DNA from: Sphingomonas sp. URHD0057
GTDB lineage: Bacteria > Pseudomonadota > Alphaproteobacteria > Sphingomonadales > Sphingomonadaceae
Assembly: GCF_000620665.1 (NCBI RefSeq)
Contig: NZ_JIAU01000009.1
Coordinates: 1 to 64,000, forward strand
DNA: 64,000 bases
Reading direction: 5' to 3'
The notes beneath the pieces are model-generated. The model was not told where the DNA came from and made no database searches. It worked only from the letters and a program-made list of their open reading frames with translations. Both the position numbers and the translations under genes were made by a program. This document shows, in pieces, positions 29,859 to 43,447 of this stretch; position 1 is the first letter of the stretch, and every line of letters starts with the position of its first letter.

Positions 29859-30872
29859 GTGACTGCGACGATTCATCCGCTGAAATCCGAGCGCCAGCCC
29901 TCGCTCGACGCGCTGATGGCGCTCGTCGGCAATGACATGAATGGCGTGAACGCCGTCATCCTCGAGCGAATGCAGAGCAAGGTCGCGCTCATCCCCGAGC
30001 TTGCCGGCCACCTGATTGCCGGCGGCGGCAAGCGCATGCGGCCGATGCTGACGCTCGCCTGCGCGGCCCTGCTCGGCTACCCCGGAACGCGCCATCACAA
30101 GCTCGCCGCCGCGGTCGAGTTCATCCACACCGCGACCTTGTTGCACGACGACGTCGTCGACGGGTCGGGCATGCGCCGCGGCAAGCGCACTGCGAACCTC
30201 ATCTGGGGCAATCCAGCGAGCGTGCTCGTCGGCGACTTCCTGTTCAGCCGTGCGTTCGAACTGATGGTCGAGGACGGCAGCCTCAAAGTCCTGCGCATCC
30301 TCAGCCACGCGTCTGCGGTGATCGCCGAGGGCGAGGTCGACCAGCTGACCGCGCAGCGGCGGATCGACACCGACGAGGAGCATTATCTGAGCATCATCGG
30401 CGCCAAGACTGCGGCCTTGTTCGCCGCGGCCTGCCGCGTCGCGCCAGTCGTTGCCGAAGCCGACGAAGACGCCGAGTTCGCGCTCGAAAGCTTCGGCAAG
30501 AACCTCGGCATCGCCTTCCAGTTGACCGACGACGTCATCGACTATGCGTCCGACGCCGCAACCATGGGCAAGGGCGTCGGCGACGACTTTCGCGACGGCA
30601 AGATGACCTTGCCGGTGATCCTCGCCTATGCGCGGGGCGATGCGGAGGAGCGCGATTTCTGGCGCGCGGCGATGGGCGGCGAGCGGCAATCCGACGCCGA
30701 CCTCGCCCATGCGATCGCGCTGCTTCGCTCCAGCGGCGCGCTCGACGACACCATCGAGCATGCGCGACAGTACGGCCGCCGGGCGATCGACGCGCTCGCC
30801 AAATTCCCTGCCAGCAAGGCGCGCTCGGCGTTGGTCGAAGCCGCCGAATTCGCGGTCGCGCGAGCCTATTGA
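29859..30872 (+). CDS. Polyprenyl (octa-/decaprenyl) diphosphate synthase
   Basis: The 337-residue trans-prenyltransferase has GGGKRMRPM near residue 50. The first Asp-rich motif DDVVD lies near residue 97, followed by MRRGKRTAN, and the second Asp-rich motif DDVID near residue 224, followed by KDFRDGKMTLP-like residues. It should extend farnesyl diphosphate with IPP to the ubiquinone side chain. The start is a GTG. The complex I subunit gene follows 49 nt downstream, which fits a respiratory role. Confidence 0.92.
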   Translation: MTATIHPLKSERQPSLDALMALVGNDMNGVNAVILERMQSKVALIPELAGHLIAGGGKRMRPMLTLACAALLGYPGTRHHKLAAAVEFIHTATLLHDDVVDGSGMRRGKRTANLIWGNPASVLVGDFLFSRAFELMVEDGSLKVLRILSHASAVIAEGEVDQLTAQRRIDTDEEHYLSIIGAKTAALFAAACRVAPVVAEADEDAEFALESFGKNLGIAFQLTDDVIDYASDAATMGKGVGDDFRDGKMTLPVILAYARGDAEERDFWRAAMGGERQSDADLAHAIALLRSSGALDDTIEHARQYGRRAIDALAKFPASKARSALVEAAEFAVARAY

Positions 30873-30921
30873 ACGCGTCGGCCACCTTGATTTGCGGCGG
30901 GGAACTTGTCACTCGGCGTCG

Positions 30922-31203
30922 ATGACCGTTGCCCGCATCTCCGAGCTCGATCGCAAGACCACGCAATCGGGCAACGCCAATGCCAACGGCTGGCAGCTCG
31001 AGTTCGAGCGGCAGCAGGCGCAACATGCCGACCCGCTGACCGGGTGGAACGGCTCGGGCGACACGAGGACGCAGGTCCGTATGAACTTCCCGGCCAAGGA
31101 AGCGGCGATCGCCTATTGCGAGCGCCACGGTCTGTCTTATCACGTCGTGCCCGCGCCGCCCGTGCGGCTCAAAATCCAGGCCTACGCCGACAATTTTCGT
31201 TGA
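30922..31203 (+). CDS. Complex I accessory subunit, NDUFS4-like (ETC complex I conserved region)
   Basis: The 93-residue protein matches the NDUFS4/18-kDa subunit: GWQLEFERQ, DPLTGWNGSGDT, a VRMNFPAKEAAIAYCERHG helix and the closing YADNF. This accessory subunit of NADH:ubiquinone oxidoreductase is found in mitochondria and alphaproteobacteria, so it also supports the taxonomic assignment. It is probably in one transcript with the polyprenyl synthase. Confidence 0.92.
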   Translation: MTVARISELDRKTTQSGNANANGWQLEFERQQAQHADPLTGWNGSGDTRTQVRMNFPAKEAAIAYCERHGLSYHVVPAPPVRLKIQAYADNFR

Positions 31204-31252
31204 GCTTGAGCCATAGTGGAGGCAAGTTCCCCCGGCCGAGCTAGGGGGATGG

Positions 31253-32380
31253 CTGCGTTTCGGAGAAGTCGGGCTGGTCATCGGGACTAGGCCTGAAGCG
31301 ATCAAGCTGGCTCCTGTCGCCCGCGCCCTCGCCGACCGCGGGATCGCGCCGTCGCTGCTCGTCACCGGCCAGCACCCCGGCCTCGACCTCGACGAATACC
31401 GCCTTGGGCATTTCCCGGCGCGGCGGTTCGAGCTTCCCGGGGAGGAAGACCCCCATGCGCACGTTGCCCGGGTGACCGCGGCCATCGCGCCGCTGCTTGA
31501 CGGCGGTCCAACTTTGCTCGTCGTGCAGGGCGATACTTCGAGCGCGCTTGGAGCGGCCCTCGCCGGTTTCACCGCCGGCGTTCTGGTGGCGCATGTCGAA
31601 GCTGGTCTGCGCACGGGCGACCCCGCGCTGCCGTGGCCCGAGGAGGAATATCGGACGGCGATCGACGCCGGTGCAGAGCTGCTGTTCGCCCCGACCGAAA
31701 CGGCGGCGGCAAATCTCCGAGCGGAACAGGTTCAAGGTGCGATCCACGTCACCGGCAACACCGGCGTCGACGCCTTGCTCGAGATCGAATCGGCACTTCC
31801 TCCGCCGAGTTCCCGTGCTGGGCGCGCGAAAACGATCCTCGTCACCTGTCATCGCCGCGAGAGCTGGAGCGACGGTCTGGCGTCCATCGCCGCCGCGCTG
31901 GCCGATCTCGGCGCAATCACGGACGTCAGGATCAACTTTGTCCTCCACCCCAATCCGCACATCCGGAAGCGGATGGCCGAGCTTCTCGACGGGCAGCGCC
32001 ACGTCACGTTGATCGAGCCGTGCAGTCATCCGGAGCTGATTGCGCGGATGCGCGCCGCCGCCCTCATATTGAGCGACTCCGGCGGCATCCAGGAGGAAGC
32101 GCCGGCGCTCGGCGTTCCGCTTCTGGTGCTGCGCGAGAAGACCGAGCGCCCCGAAGGCGTCGCGTGCGGCAATGCGCGGCTCGTCGGCACGTCGGCCGAA
32201 GCCATCGCAGCCGCTGCTTGCCGCATCCTCGCCGATCCTGCCGAGCACGCGCGGATGGCCCGGCGCGCCTTGCCGTACGGGGACGGCCGCGCCGCACCGC
32301 GGATCGCGGCGGTCATCGACGACTGGTTCTCGCTGTCCCGCTCTGGCGCAAAGAATTTGCGTTTACGGAACTCAACTTAA
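31253..32380 (+). CDS. wecB: UDP-N-acetylglucosamine 2-epimerase (non-hydrolysing), N-terminus disturbed
   Basis: The body is a full WecB fold: GTRPEAIKLAPV, VVQGDTSSALG, HVEAGLRTGD, TCHRRESW, and the UDP-site DSGGIQEEAPALGVPLLVLREKTERPEGV. The reaction is UDP-GlcNAc to UDP-ManNAc in the cytosol. The conserved GTRPEAIK starts only about 10 codons into the frame, but the frame has no ATG, GTG or TTG there; the only candidate is a CTG at 31253. The well-placed ATG at 31249, after a run of G, is in another frame that stops within 14 codons. Removing one T from 31258-31260 would join it to the main frame. The first GTG in frame (31472) would delete the active-site loop. Confidence 0.8.
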   Translation: MRFGEVGLVIGTRPEAIKLAPVARALADRGIAPSLLVTGQHPGLDLDEYRLGHFPARRFELPGEEDPHAHVARVTAAIAPLLDGGPTLLVVQGDTSSALGAALAGFTAGVLVAHVEAGLRTGDPALPWPEEEYRTAIDAGAELLFAPTETAAANLRAEQVQGAIHVTGNTGVDALLEIESALPPPSSRAGRAKTILVTCHRRESWSDGLASIAAALADLGAITDVRINFVLHPNPHIRKRMAELLDGQRHVTLIEPCSHPELIARMRAAALILSDSGGIQEEAPALGVPLLVLREKTERPEGVACGNARLVGTSAEAIAAAACRILADPAEHARMARRALPYGDGRAAPRIAAVIDDWFSLSRSGAKNLRLRNST

Positions 32381-32393
32381 GTTCCGGAATTTT
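32366..32393 (+). terminator. Probable rho-independent terminator overlapping the wecB stop
   Basis: The inverted repeat CGGAACT / AGTTCCG (32366-32372 with 32380-32386) has a 7-nt loop and leads into GAATTTTAC. The stop codon lies in the loop. The stem is short, so strength is uncertain. Confidence 0.5.
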
Positions 32394-32580
32394 ACTCTTT
32401 AGCCGCTGGTTCGGCCGCCGCGCGTTTGGGGCGCGGCGTGGGATTGGGGGGACGGCCTGCTTCACTTGCGTAAATTCAGGCATCCGCAAGGCAATTCCCC
32501 TGATAGACTAGGGACTTGCAACCGGGGGGCTGCGCGTGTTCAACCACGGGCGGGGGGAGTGTAGCCACCGGAGTAGCCAA

Positions 32581-37965
<5,385 letters not shown>

Positions 37966-37967
37966 CC

Positions 37968-40040
37968 ATGAACCGGCCCGTCGGGGAAATTCCGGTGGTT
38001 CCCGTGCCGGAGCAGCACTTGGAGCCTGCACCCGAGGTCGCGCAGCAGCCGCGCGTTCTCCTGGTCGACGACGATGAGCGCAACCTTCTCGCCGTCGCCA
38101 ATGTCCTCGAGGATCTCGGCGAGGTGGTGCTCGCGCGCTCCGGCGAGGAGGCGCTCCGCCACCTCCTCAAAGGCGAGTTCGCGGTCATCCTGCTCGACGT
38201 CTACATGCCTGGCATGGACGGTTACGAGACCGCTCAGATCATCCGCAGCCGCGACCAGAGCAAGGGCATCCCGATCGTTTTCCTGTCGGCGGTCAACAAG
38301 GAAGCAGAGCACCTCCTGCGCGGCTATGCGATGGGCGCCGTCGACTATGTGTTCAAGCCGGTCGATCCCATCGTCCTTCGCTCCAAGGTCACCGTGTTCG
38401 TCGAGCTGTTCGCCAAGACCAAGGAGATCGAGCGCAAGGCCCGCGCCGAGCAGGCCCTGCTCGACGCCAACCTTCGCGCCAATGCCGAGCGGCTGCGCGC
38501 CGAACAGGAACTGCGCCGCGCCGAGCAGCGGGAAGCGGCAATCATCCAGTCACTCCCGATGGTGCTTTACCTGGAGCCGTTCGACGCCGAGCAACGGTGG
38601 CCGACCTACGTCAGCGGCAACCTCGAAGCGATCACCGGCTTCACTCATGACGATATCCGCAAAACGCCCCAGATCTGGGCCGAACGGCTGCATCCCGACG
38701 ACCGCGAACGAGTGCTGGTAACAATCGAGAAGCGGCGCACGACCGGGCGGTCCGCGGTCGAATATCGCTGGCAGTGCCGCGACGGCAGCTTCCGCCATTT
38801 CCTCGACCAGGCCGTGCTCCTCAAGGACATCGACGGGAATCCGACGGAGTTCGCCGGAACGCTGACCGACGTCACTGATCAGCGCTCTCTGGAGAGCCAG
38901 CTGATCCAGGCTCAGAAGATGGACGCGATCGGCAAGCTTACCGGCGGCATCGCGCACGATTTCAACAACCTTCTCGCCGCGGTCATCGGTGGCTTGGGCT
39001 TGCTCGAGAGACGGACGAGTCTGGAGGAGGACCAGCAGAAGATTCTCAGCATGACCAAACGCGCGGCCGAGCAAGGCAGCGAGTTGGTCCGCCGCCTCCT
39101 CGCCTTCGCCCGCCGCCAGAAGCTGGAACCCCATGCGGTCGAGATCGAAAGCCTGCGCGACGCCGTGTCCGACCTCCTGACCCACACACTCGGCGGCCTC
39201 GTCAACCTTGAATGGCGCGCTCCGAAGGCGCCGTGGAACGCCTTCGCCGACCAGGCTCAGCTCGAGCTCGCGATGGTCAATTTGATCATCAACGCGCGCG
39301 ACGCCATGCCGGCCGGCGGCACGGTCACCGTCAGCATCGAAAATCGCAGTGGCGCTCCGGCCCTCGACGACGGCGACTATGTACTGATCGCCATCTCCGA
39401 CTCGGGGACCGGCATTTCCTCGGACGACCTCGAGCGGGTCATGGACCCCTTCTTCACCACCAAGGAAGTGGGCAAGGGCAGCGGCCTCGGGCTCAGCATG
39501 GTCTACGGCTTCGCTCAGCAGTCGAACGGGCTGTTCCGCCTCGACAGCGAGCTTGGCAAAGGCACGCGCGCGGAGCTGTGGCTGCCGCGCGCACCGCTCG
39601 ACAGCGCGCCCGCGGCGCGGCCTCCGGCCGATGAGGTCCGGCGGAGCGCGGAGCGGCCGCTGAAGATCCTGCTGGTCGACGATCACGAGGAGGTTCGCAC
39701 CACCACCGGGGCGATGCTGGAGGAGCTCGGTCACGAGGTCGTCTGCGCCGCGAACGGCAAAGCCGCCCTGGAATCATTGCGCACCGAGCGATGCGACTAC
39801 GACCTGATGATCAGCGATTATGCCATGCCGCATTTGTCGGGCACCGAATTCCTGCGCGAGGCGCGCCAGCTGTGCCCCGGCGTCCCCGCCCTGATCATCA
39901 CCGGCTATGCCGAAACCGACGCGATCAGCGACCGGCCCGAGGGAGTCGAAATCCTGCTCAAGCCGTTTACGCCCAAGGGTCTCGAAGCTGCCGTCGCGCG
40001 CGTCAGCGCCGCCCCCGCCGAGAGCCAACGCGCCGGCTAA
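37968..40040 (+). CDS. Hybrid histidine kinase, REC-PAS-HisKA-HATPase-REC
   Basis: The ATG at 37968 lies 2 nt after the stop of the poly-HAMP kinase, so the pair is coupled. The 690-residue protein has an N-terminal receiver (about 28-145, Asp in [12 protein letters not shown]), a coiled coil, a PAS domain (about 190-300) and HisKA with the His in [11 protein letters not shown]. HATPase ([27 protein letters not shown]) and a C-terminal receiver (Asp in [10 protein letters not shown]) follow. The lack of transmembrane helices and the leading receiver suggest it takes phosphoryl groups from another kinase, plausibly the upstream one. Confidence 0.92.
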   Translation: MNRPVGEIPVVPVPEQHLEPAPEVAQQPRVLLVDDDERNLLAVANVLEDLGEVVLARSGEEALRHLLKGEFAVILLDVYMPGMDGYETAQIIRSRDQSKGIPIVFLSAVNKEAEHLLRGYAMGAVDYVFKPVDPIVLRSKVTVFVELFAKTKEIERKARAEQALLDANLRANAERLRAEQELRRAEQREAAIIQSLPMVLYLEPFDAEQRWPTYVSGNLEAITGFTHDDIRKTPQIWAERLHPDDRERVLVTIEKRRTTGRSAVEYRWQCRDGSFRHFLDQAVLLKDIDGNPTEFAGTLTDVTDQRSLESQLIQAQKMDAIGKLTGGIAHDFNNLLAAVIGGLGLLERRTSLEEDQQKILSMTKRAAEQGSELVRRLLAFARRQKLEPHAVEIESLRDAVSDLLTHTLGGLVNLEWRAPKAPWNAFADQAQLELAMVNLIINARDAMPAGGTVTVSIENRSGAPALDDGDYVLIAISDSGTGISSDDLERVMDPFFTTKEVGKGSGLGLSMVYGFAQQSNGLFRLDSELGKGTRAELWLPRAPLDSAPAARPPADEVRRSAERPLKILLVDDHEEVRTTTGAMLEELGHEVVCAANGKAALESLRTERCDYDLMISDYAMPHLSGTEFLREARQLCPGVPALIITGYAETDAISDRPEGVEILLKPFTPKGLEAAVARVSAAPAESQRAG

Positions 40041-40140
40041 GGAAAGTCACCAACCGCCGCGTCGCTGCGACGAACCGCGAAACTGCTTGCGGTCTTAAGG
40101 GTTGTGAGCGCGGGGACCCTCCGACCATCCGGGACAACAA

Positions 40141-40317
40141 GTGTCTGGCGAACGCGACTCGCGCACCGACATCTTCGAAGACGAAAGCCTGCGCCTGAAG
40201 GACGCGCTCAAATCGTGCCGCAAAGTGGTCGCGAACTACCGCGTGATGCTTTCGGGCGAGGAAAGCGAGGAGAATCCCGGCGACCCAGACGGCGAGGACG
40301 AGAAGCGGACCGACTAA
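40141..40317 (+). CDS. Small acidic hypothetical protein (58 aa)
   Basis: A GTG at 40141 opens a 58-residue frame with strong GC3 codon bias, about 100 nt downstream of the hybrid kinase. The protein has a helical central part (ESLRLKDALKSCRKVVANYR) and an acidic Glu/Asp-rich tail. I do not recognise a family. It may be a small regulator associated with the two kinases; that is only from position. The next feature downstream is the tRNA-Glu remnant. Confidence 0.55.
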   Translation: MSGERDSRTDIFEDESLRLKDALKSCRKVVANYRVMLSGEESEENPGDPDGEDEKRTD

Positions 40318-40332
40318 GGCAGTCCGCCGAAT

Positions 40333-40376
40333 TGGTGACCCCTACGGGACTCGAACCCGTGTTTTCGCCGTGAGAG
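40333..40376 (-). repeat. tRNA-Glu 3' half, attachment-site remnant next to an integrase
   Basis: On the minus strand this reads as the anticodon loop (CTCTCAC), 3' anticodon stem, T-arm (ACGGGTTCGAGTCCCGT), 3' acceptor strand and CCA of a tRNA-Glu. No 5' half or D-arm is present upstream. A tyrosine recombinase starts 147 nt away. This is the expected scar of integration into the 3' part of a tRNA gene. With this orientation the element should lie to the right, toward higher coordinates, and the intact tRNA-Glu at its far end; I did not find one in the window. Confidence 0.75.
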
Positions 40377-40522
40377 ATGTACCGATTTGGTTGTTTTATA
40401 CAACCGTGGACACCCGTGGATCATTGAACTTATTGATCTTCTCTGGTACATTTCCTGAACCATCCGCGCGCGTCTGAGACCGTATATTTGGGACGCATTG
40501 GGGATGTTTTCGGAGATCTCCA

Positions 40523-41812
40523 ATGGCCAGGACTGTCGACGACATTAGGCTACAGGACCGCGCCGCCCGAGCGCGACTGAAGCCGCGGCATCATCCGTAC
40601 TGGCGATCGATCTCCGATGGGCGGCATCTCGGCTATTATCGGGGCAAGCGAGGGGGCTCCTGGGTTGGGCGGTGCCGGGCATCCGACGCGCGCGATTACG
40701 TAACGCGGCCGTTGGGCACGGCCGACGACCTGGTGGATGCTGACGGCGAAGCCGTTCTCGACTGGAAACAAGCTCTCGAGGCTGCGCTCGATTGGTTTAA
40801 GAAAGTGGAGAAGCCCGGGTATCTCAATGCGGCGGAGCTCACGGTTCAGACTGCAGTCGATGAATACTCTTCGATGCGGGATGCGCGTGACAGCGCACGT
40901 GCCGGAAGGCCGGTCCGATCCGACGGACGATCGCGCCTTACGCGATATGTAAAGGTTGACGAAAAGCTCGCTGGCACTTGCCTATGCGACCTTACGGAGT
41001 CGGATCTCAAAGCTTGGCAGGACCGAATCCAAGGGCTGAAGATCCTGACTCGGCAGAGGCTGGCCAACGACCTCAAGGCCGCGCTGAACTATTGCCATCA
41101 GAACCATCGACGATCTCTGCCGTCCGACTTTCCGATGACAGTGAAGTACGGCCTCAAGCCAGAGGAGCGCTATTGGGAGCATGGCGAAACGAGAGCGCGC
41201 GACAACCAGATCCTCGAGGACCAACAGGTCCGCAAAATCATTCGTCTGGCCAGGGAACTGGACGAGGACGGCGATTTTGCTCTGGTCGTCATTCTGCTGG
41301 CCGCCACCGGCGCGCGTTTCTCGCAACTGCGACGGATGACCGTGGGAGACGTTCAGCTCGATCACTCCCGGCTTTTGGTGCCGACGTCGTTCAAGGGGAA
41401 GGGCAGGTCCCCCGATCTGATCAAGGTTCCGGTAGGCGAGGACGTCCTGGGAACGCTGCGGCCGGCCATCGTCGGGCGGAAAGCAAGTGAGCCGCTGCTT
41501 CAGAGATGGCGGTACAAGCAGGTGAACGCCATCAAGTGGGTGAGAAATAGTCGTGGACCTTGGAAGACAGCGTCGGAAATGACGCGGGATTGGCGCTGCG
41601 TCGTCGCGGCTGCCGGCCTCGAGGGCGTCATCCCTTACGCCCTGCGCCACTCATCGATCGTGCGCGGTATTCGGGCGAACCTTCCAATCAGGCTTGTTGC
41701 GGCGGTTCACGATACCTCGGTGACGATGATCGAGCGGCATTATTCGCGCTGGATCACCGAAGGCCTTGAAGAGATGGCTGCCCGAGCGATCGTCCCCCTG
41801 CTCGCCGCTTGA
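40523..41812 (+). CDS. Tyrosine-type site-specific recombinase / integrase
   Basis: The 429-residue protein has an N-terminal arm region, a SAM-like core-binding domain (about 105-190) and a catalytic domain (about 230-420). Catalytic residues seen are Arg in ATGARFSQL, an Arg-containing LRHSS box, His in VHDTSVTMIE and the Tyr nucleophile in RHYSR. The HxxR box reads YALRHSSIVRG, so the usual first His is Tyr. It lies beside the tRNA-Glu remnant and probably catalysed integration there. Lower GC and less biased codons than the kinase genes to the left suggest acquisition. Confidence 0.9.
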   Translation: MARTVDDIRLQDRAARARLKPRHHPYWRSISDGRHLGYYRGKRGGSWVGRCRASDARDYVTRPLGTADDLVDADGEAVLDWKQALEAALDWFKKVEKPGYLNAAELTVQTAVDEYSSMRDARDSARAGRPVRSDGRSRLTRYVKVDEKLAGTCLCDLTESDLKAWQDRIQGLKILTRQRLANDLKAALNYCHQNHRRSLPSDFPMTVKYGLKPEERYWEHGETRARDNQILEDQQVRKIIRLARELDEDGDFALVVILLAATGARFSQLRRMTVGDVQLDHSRLLVPTSFKGKGRSPDLIKVPVGEDVLGTLRPAIVGRKASEPLLQRWRYKQVNAIKWVRNSRGPWKTASEMTRDWRCVVAAAGLEGVIPYALRHSSIVRGIRANLPIRLVAAVHDTSVTMIERHYSRWITEGLEEMAARAIVPLLAA

Positions 41813-42126
41813 TTCAAGGCCGGTTCCGCTGGTCTGGACGGCGAGGTTCGTCCGGCCTTGCGGCGCACCTGCCTTTGGATAAACCGACGAAGACTCTCGA
41901 CGAGGATCAGCGTCGAGCTTCCGACCACGAGGCAACCAGCTGAAAAACCCAACGCGGCGGGCTAGTCAGGCAACAGGATGCGAAGCTTTTCGAACCGCGA
42001 TCACGGGCATTTCGAATGTCGGAATCTCGGGTTCTCCGGCCAAGATCGAACGGACCTAAGCGGCTGATGTCCGCAATGGGTGGAAGGCGTACGTTAGGCC
42101 CCTCTCTCGGCGACGGATGGGGTACT
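41813..42126. other. Intergenic stretch without recognisable gene
   Basis: This 314-nt stretch lies between the convergent integrase and RHH genes. No frame has a convincing start, codon bias or known motif. A degenerate palindromic-looking piece (TGTCCGC ... GCGTAC, near 42068-42092) may be repeat debris. Confidence 0.4.
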
Positions 42127-42378
42127 TTAGCCTCTTGCTCGTTTCCGCTGCTCCATCATAGCTAGCACTTCTTCATGAGGAATCGTCGACCCCTGGTCGA
42201 CGGACTTAAGCGCTTCAAGCGTTAGCTCGTATCGTCTTTGCTCCTCCGCCAGCCATTCGGTCAGCGCCTGGCGCACAATCCAGCTCTTGCTCCGGTCGAT
42301 TCGAAGCGCGATTTCGTCCAATCTCGAAACGAGTTTGGCCGGGAGATTCGCAGTGACTACACGATCGCGCGAATCCAT
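42127..42378 (-). CDS. Ribbon-helix-helix (CopG/ParD-like) DNA-binding protein
   Basis: The 83-residue protein has a beta strand (VVTANLPAKLVSRLDEIALR) followed by helices (SKSWIVRQALTEWLAEEQRRYE), the standard ribbon-helix-helix pattern. The C-terminal tail (STIPHEEVLAMMEQR) resembles antitoxins of ParDE/RelBE modules, which wrap the toxin. No toxin gene is visible beside it: downstream is the end of the integrase and upstream is noncoding. It could be an orphan antitoxin or an element-borne regulator. Confidence 0.8.
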   Translation of the reverse strand: MDSRDRVVTANLPAKLVSRLDEIALRIDRSKSWIVRQALTEWLAEEQRRYELTLEALKSVDQGSTIPHEEVLAMMEQRKRARG

Positions 42379-42696
42379 CTCATTCCCCTTTTTTGGAGAG
42401 TCATCGTTAGCGGAGACGGTGCAGCACGTGCAAATGTCTGAAATCCGTCGGATTGCGGATAGCTTCGGGCGCGCGAGATCCTCAGGAGACCGGGCCCGAA
42501 CGGAAGTGCTGATCGTATCGCCCTGCGCGCTCGAGCGCTGACCCTAAGCTGCCCCCGGGCCGTCCTTTGTTGGAGAACACGACCCGGCAACGAGCAAAAG
42601 CTAATTGCAAAATCGCGGCGAATTCCCGGGCTTTCGGTCACGGGTCGTTAACCATGGCGGGATAGGTTCGACCGGCGTCCGAAGGGGGGCGAACCC
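42379..42696. other. Intergenic region with a CtrA-like half-site
   Basis: This 318-nt stretch has no supported gene. It should hold the divergent promoters of the RHH and PilZ genes. GTTAACCAT at 42647-42655, about 45 nt before the PilZ start, resembles a CtrA half-site of alphaproteobacteria. A related GTTAACC ... GTTAG pair lies at 43419-43437 before the GGDEF-EAL gene. Confidence 0.4.
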
Positions 42697-43245
42697 GTGC
42701 CGAGTGGTACCCAGCGAGCGATGAAAGAGCGCGTCGAGCCGCGAACGAACCTGTTCGTGCTCGCCACGCTTAGGTCGGCTTCGGGCGTTGCTCCAGTCAA
42801 GGTCCGCGACGTTTCGAGCACCGGCATGCTGCTCGAAGGCGCCGCCATTCCTTGCGTTGGCACGGAAGTTCAGATTGAACGCGCCTCGTCCGTCGCCAGC
42901 GGCTGCATCGTATGGACTGCGGGGGGACGAGCCGGTGTCAAATTCAATTCGAGCGCGGATGTCCAAGACTGGCTTCCAAATAGGTCCAATGGCCAGACGC
43001 GGGTCGATGCCATGGTCAAGACGATCCGGTCTGGAATGGCGCCGGCCCTGGCCCCACGCTCGGTCACTCCTGGTCCGACGCTGGAATGCGACCTTGCAGG
43101 ACTCGCCGACGAGGTGGAGTTGGTTAGCGCTTCGCTCGCGAACGATCCGCGGGTCCTCAGCCACAGGCACGAGGAGCTCCAAAGACTCGACATCGTTGTG
43201 CAGCGCCTTCGGTTGATAGCGGAATCCTCACCAAAACGGATCTAA
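42697..43245 (+). CDS. PilZ domain protein (c-di-GMP effector)
   Basis: The 182-residue protein has a PilZ domain in the first 100 residues, with the c-di-GMP-binding RxxxR (RVEPR near residue 12) and DxSxxG (DVSSTG near residue 43). A helical C-terminal extension of about 70 residues has no recognisable domain. The GTG start at 42697 follows a strong G-rich site; the ATG at 42721 is an alternative but would drop nothing conserved. The neighbouring GGDEF-EAL gene suggests a local c-di-GMP circuit. Confidence 0.85.
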   Translation: MPSGTQRAMKERVEPRTNLFVLATLRSASGVAPVKVRDVSSTGMLLEGAAIPCVGTEVQIERASSVASGCIVWTAGGRAGVKFNSSADVQDWLPNRSNGQTRVDAMVKTIRSGMAPALAPRSVTPGPTLECDLAGLADEVELVSASLANDPRVLSHRHEELQRLDIVVQRLRLIAESSPKRI

Positions 43246-43447
43246 ATTCAACCACTTTGAAGCCTGCCATCAGCCAAGATGCGCAGATGCTGACCTGCGC
43301 CCTCGCCATCCTTGCGGCCGCCGCCCGCCGAAGTCCCCCGCGAGTGCCGGGCCGCGCCGAACGACCGAGCTCGCGCGCGCGGCGGTTTCAGCGGCGTGGG
43401 CAAGACGGCAAGCGGCTTGTTAACCGAACCTCGTTAGCTGCCGCCCG

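Noticed and set aside
40104-40373. Plus-strand frame ending in TPTGLEPVFSP
   Set aside because: This peptide is the well-known translation of a tRNA 3' end; the region is the tRNA-Glu remnant plus the small acidic gene in another frame.
41813-42126. A short toxin gene partnering the RHH protein
   Set aside because: No frame in this stretch has a plausible start with a ParE/RelE-like pattern.
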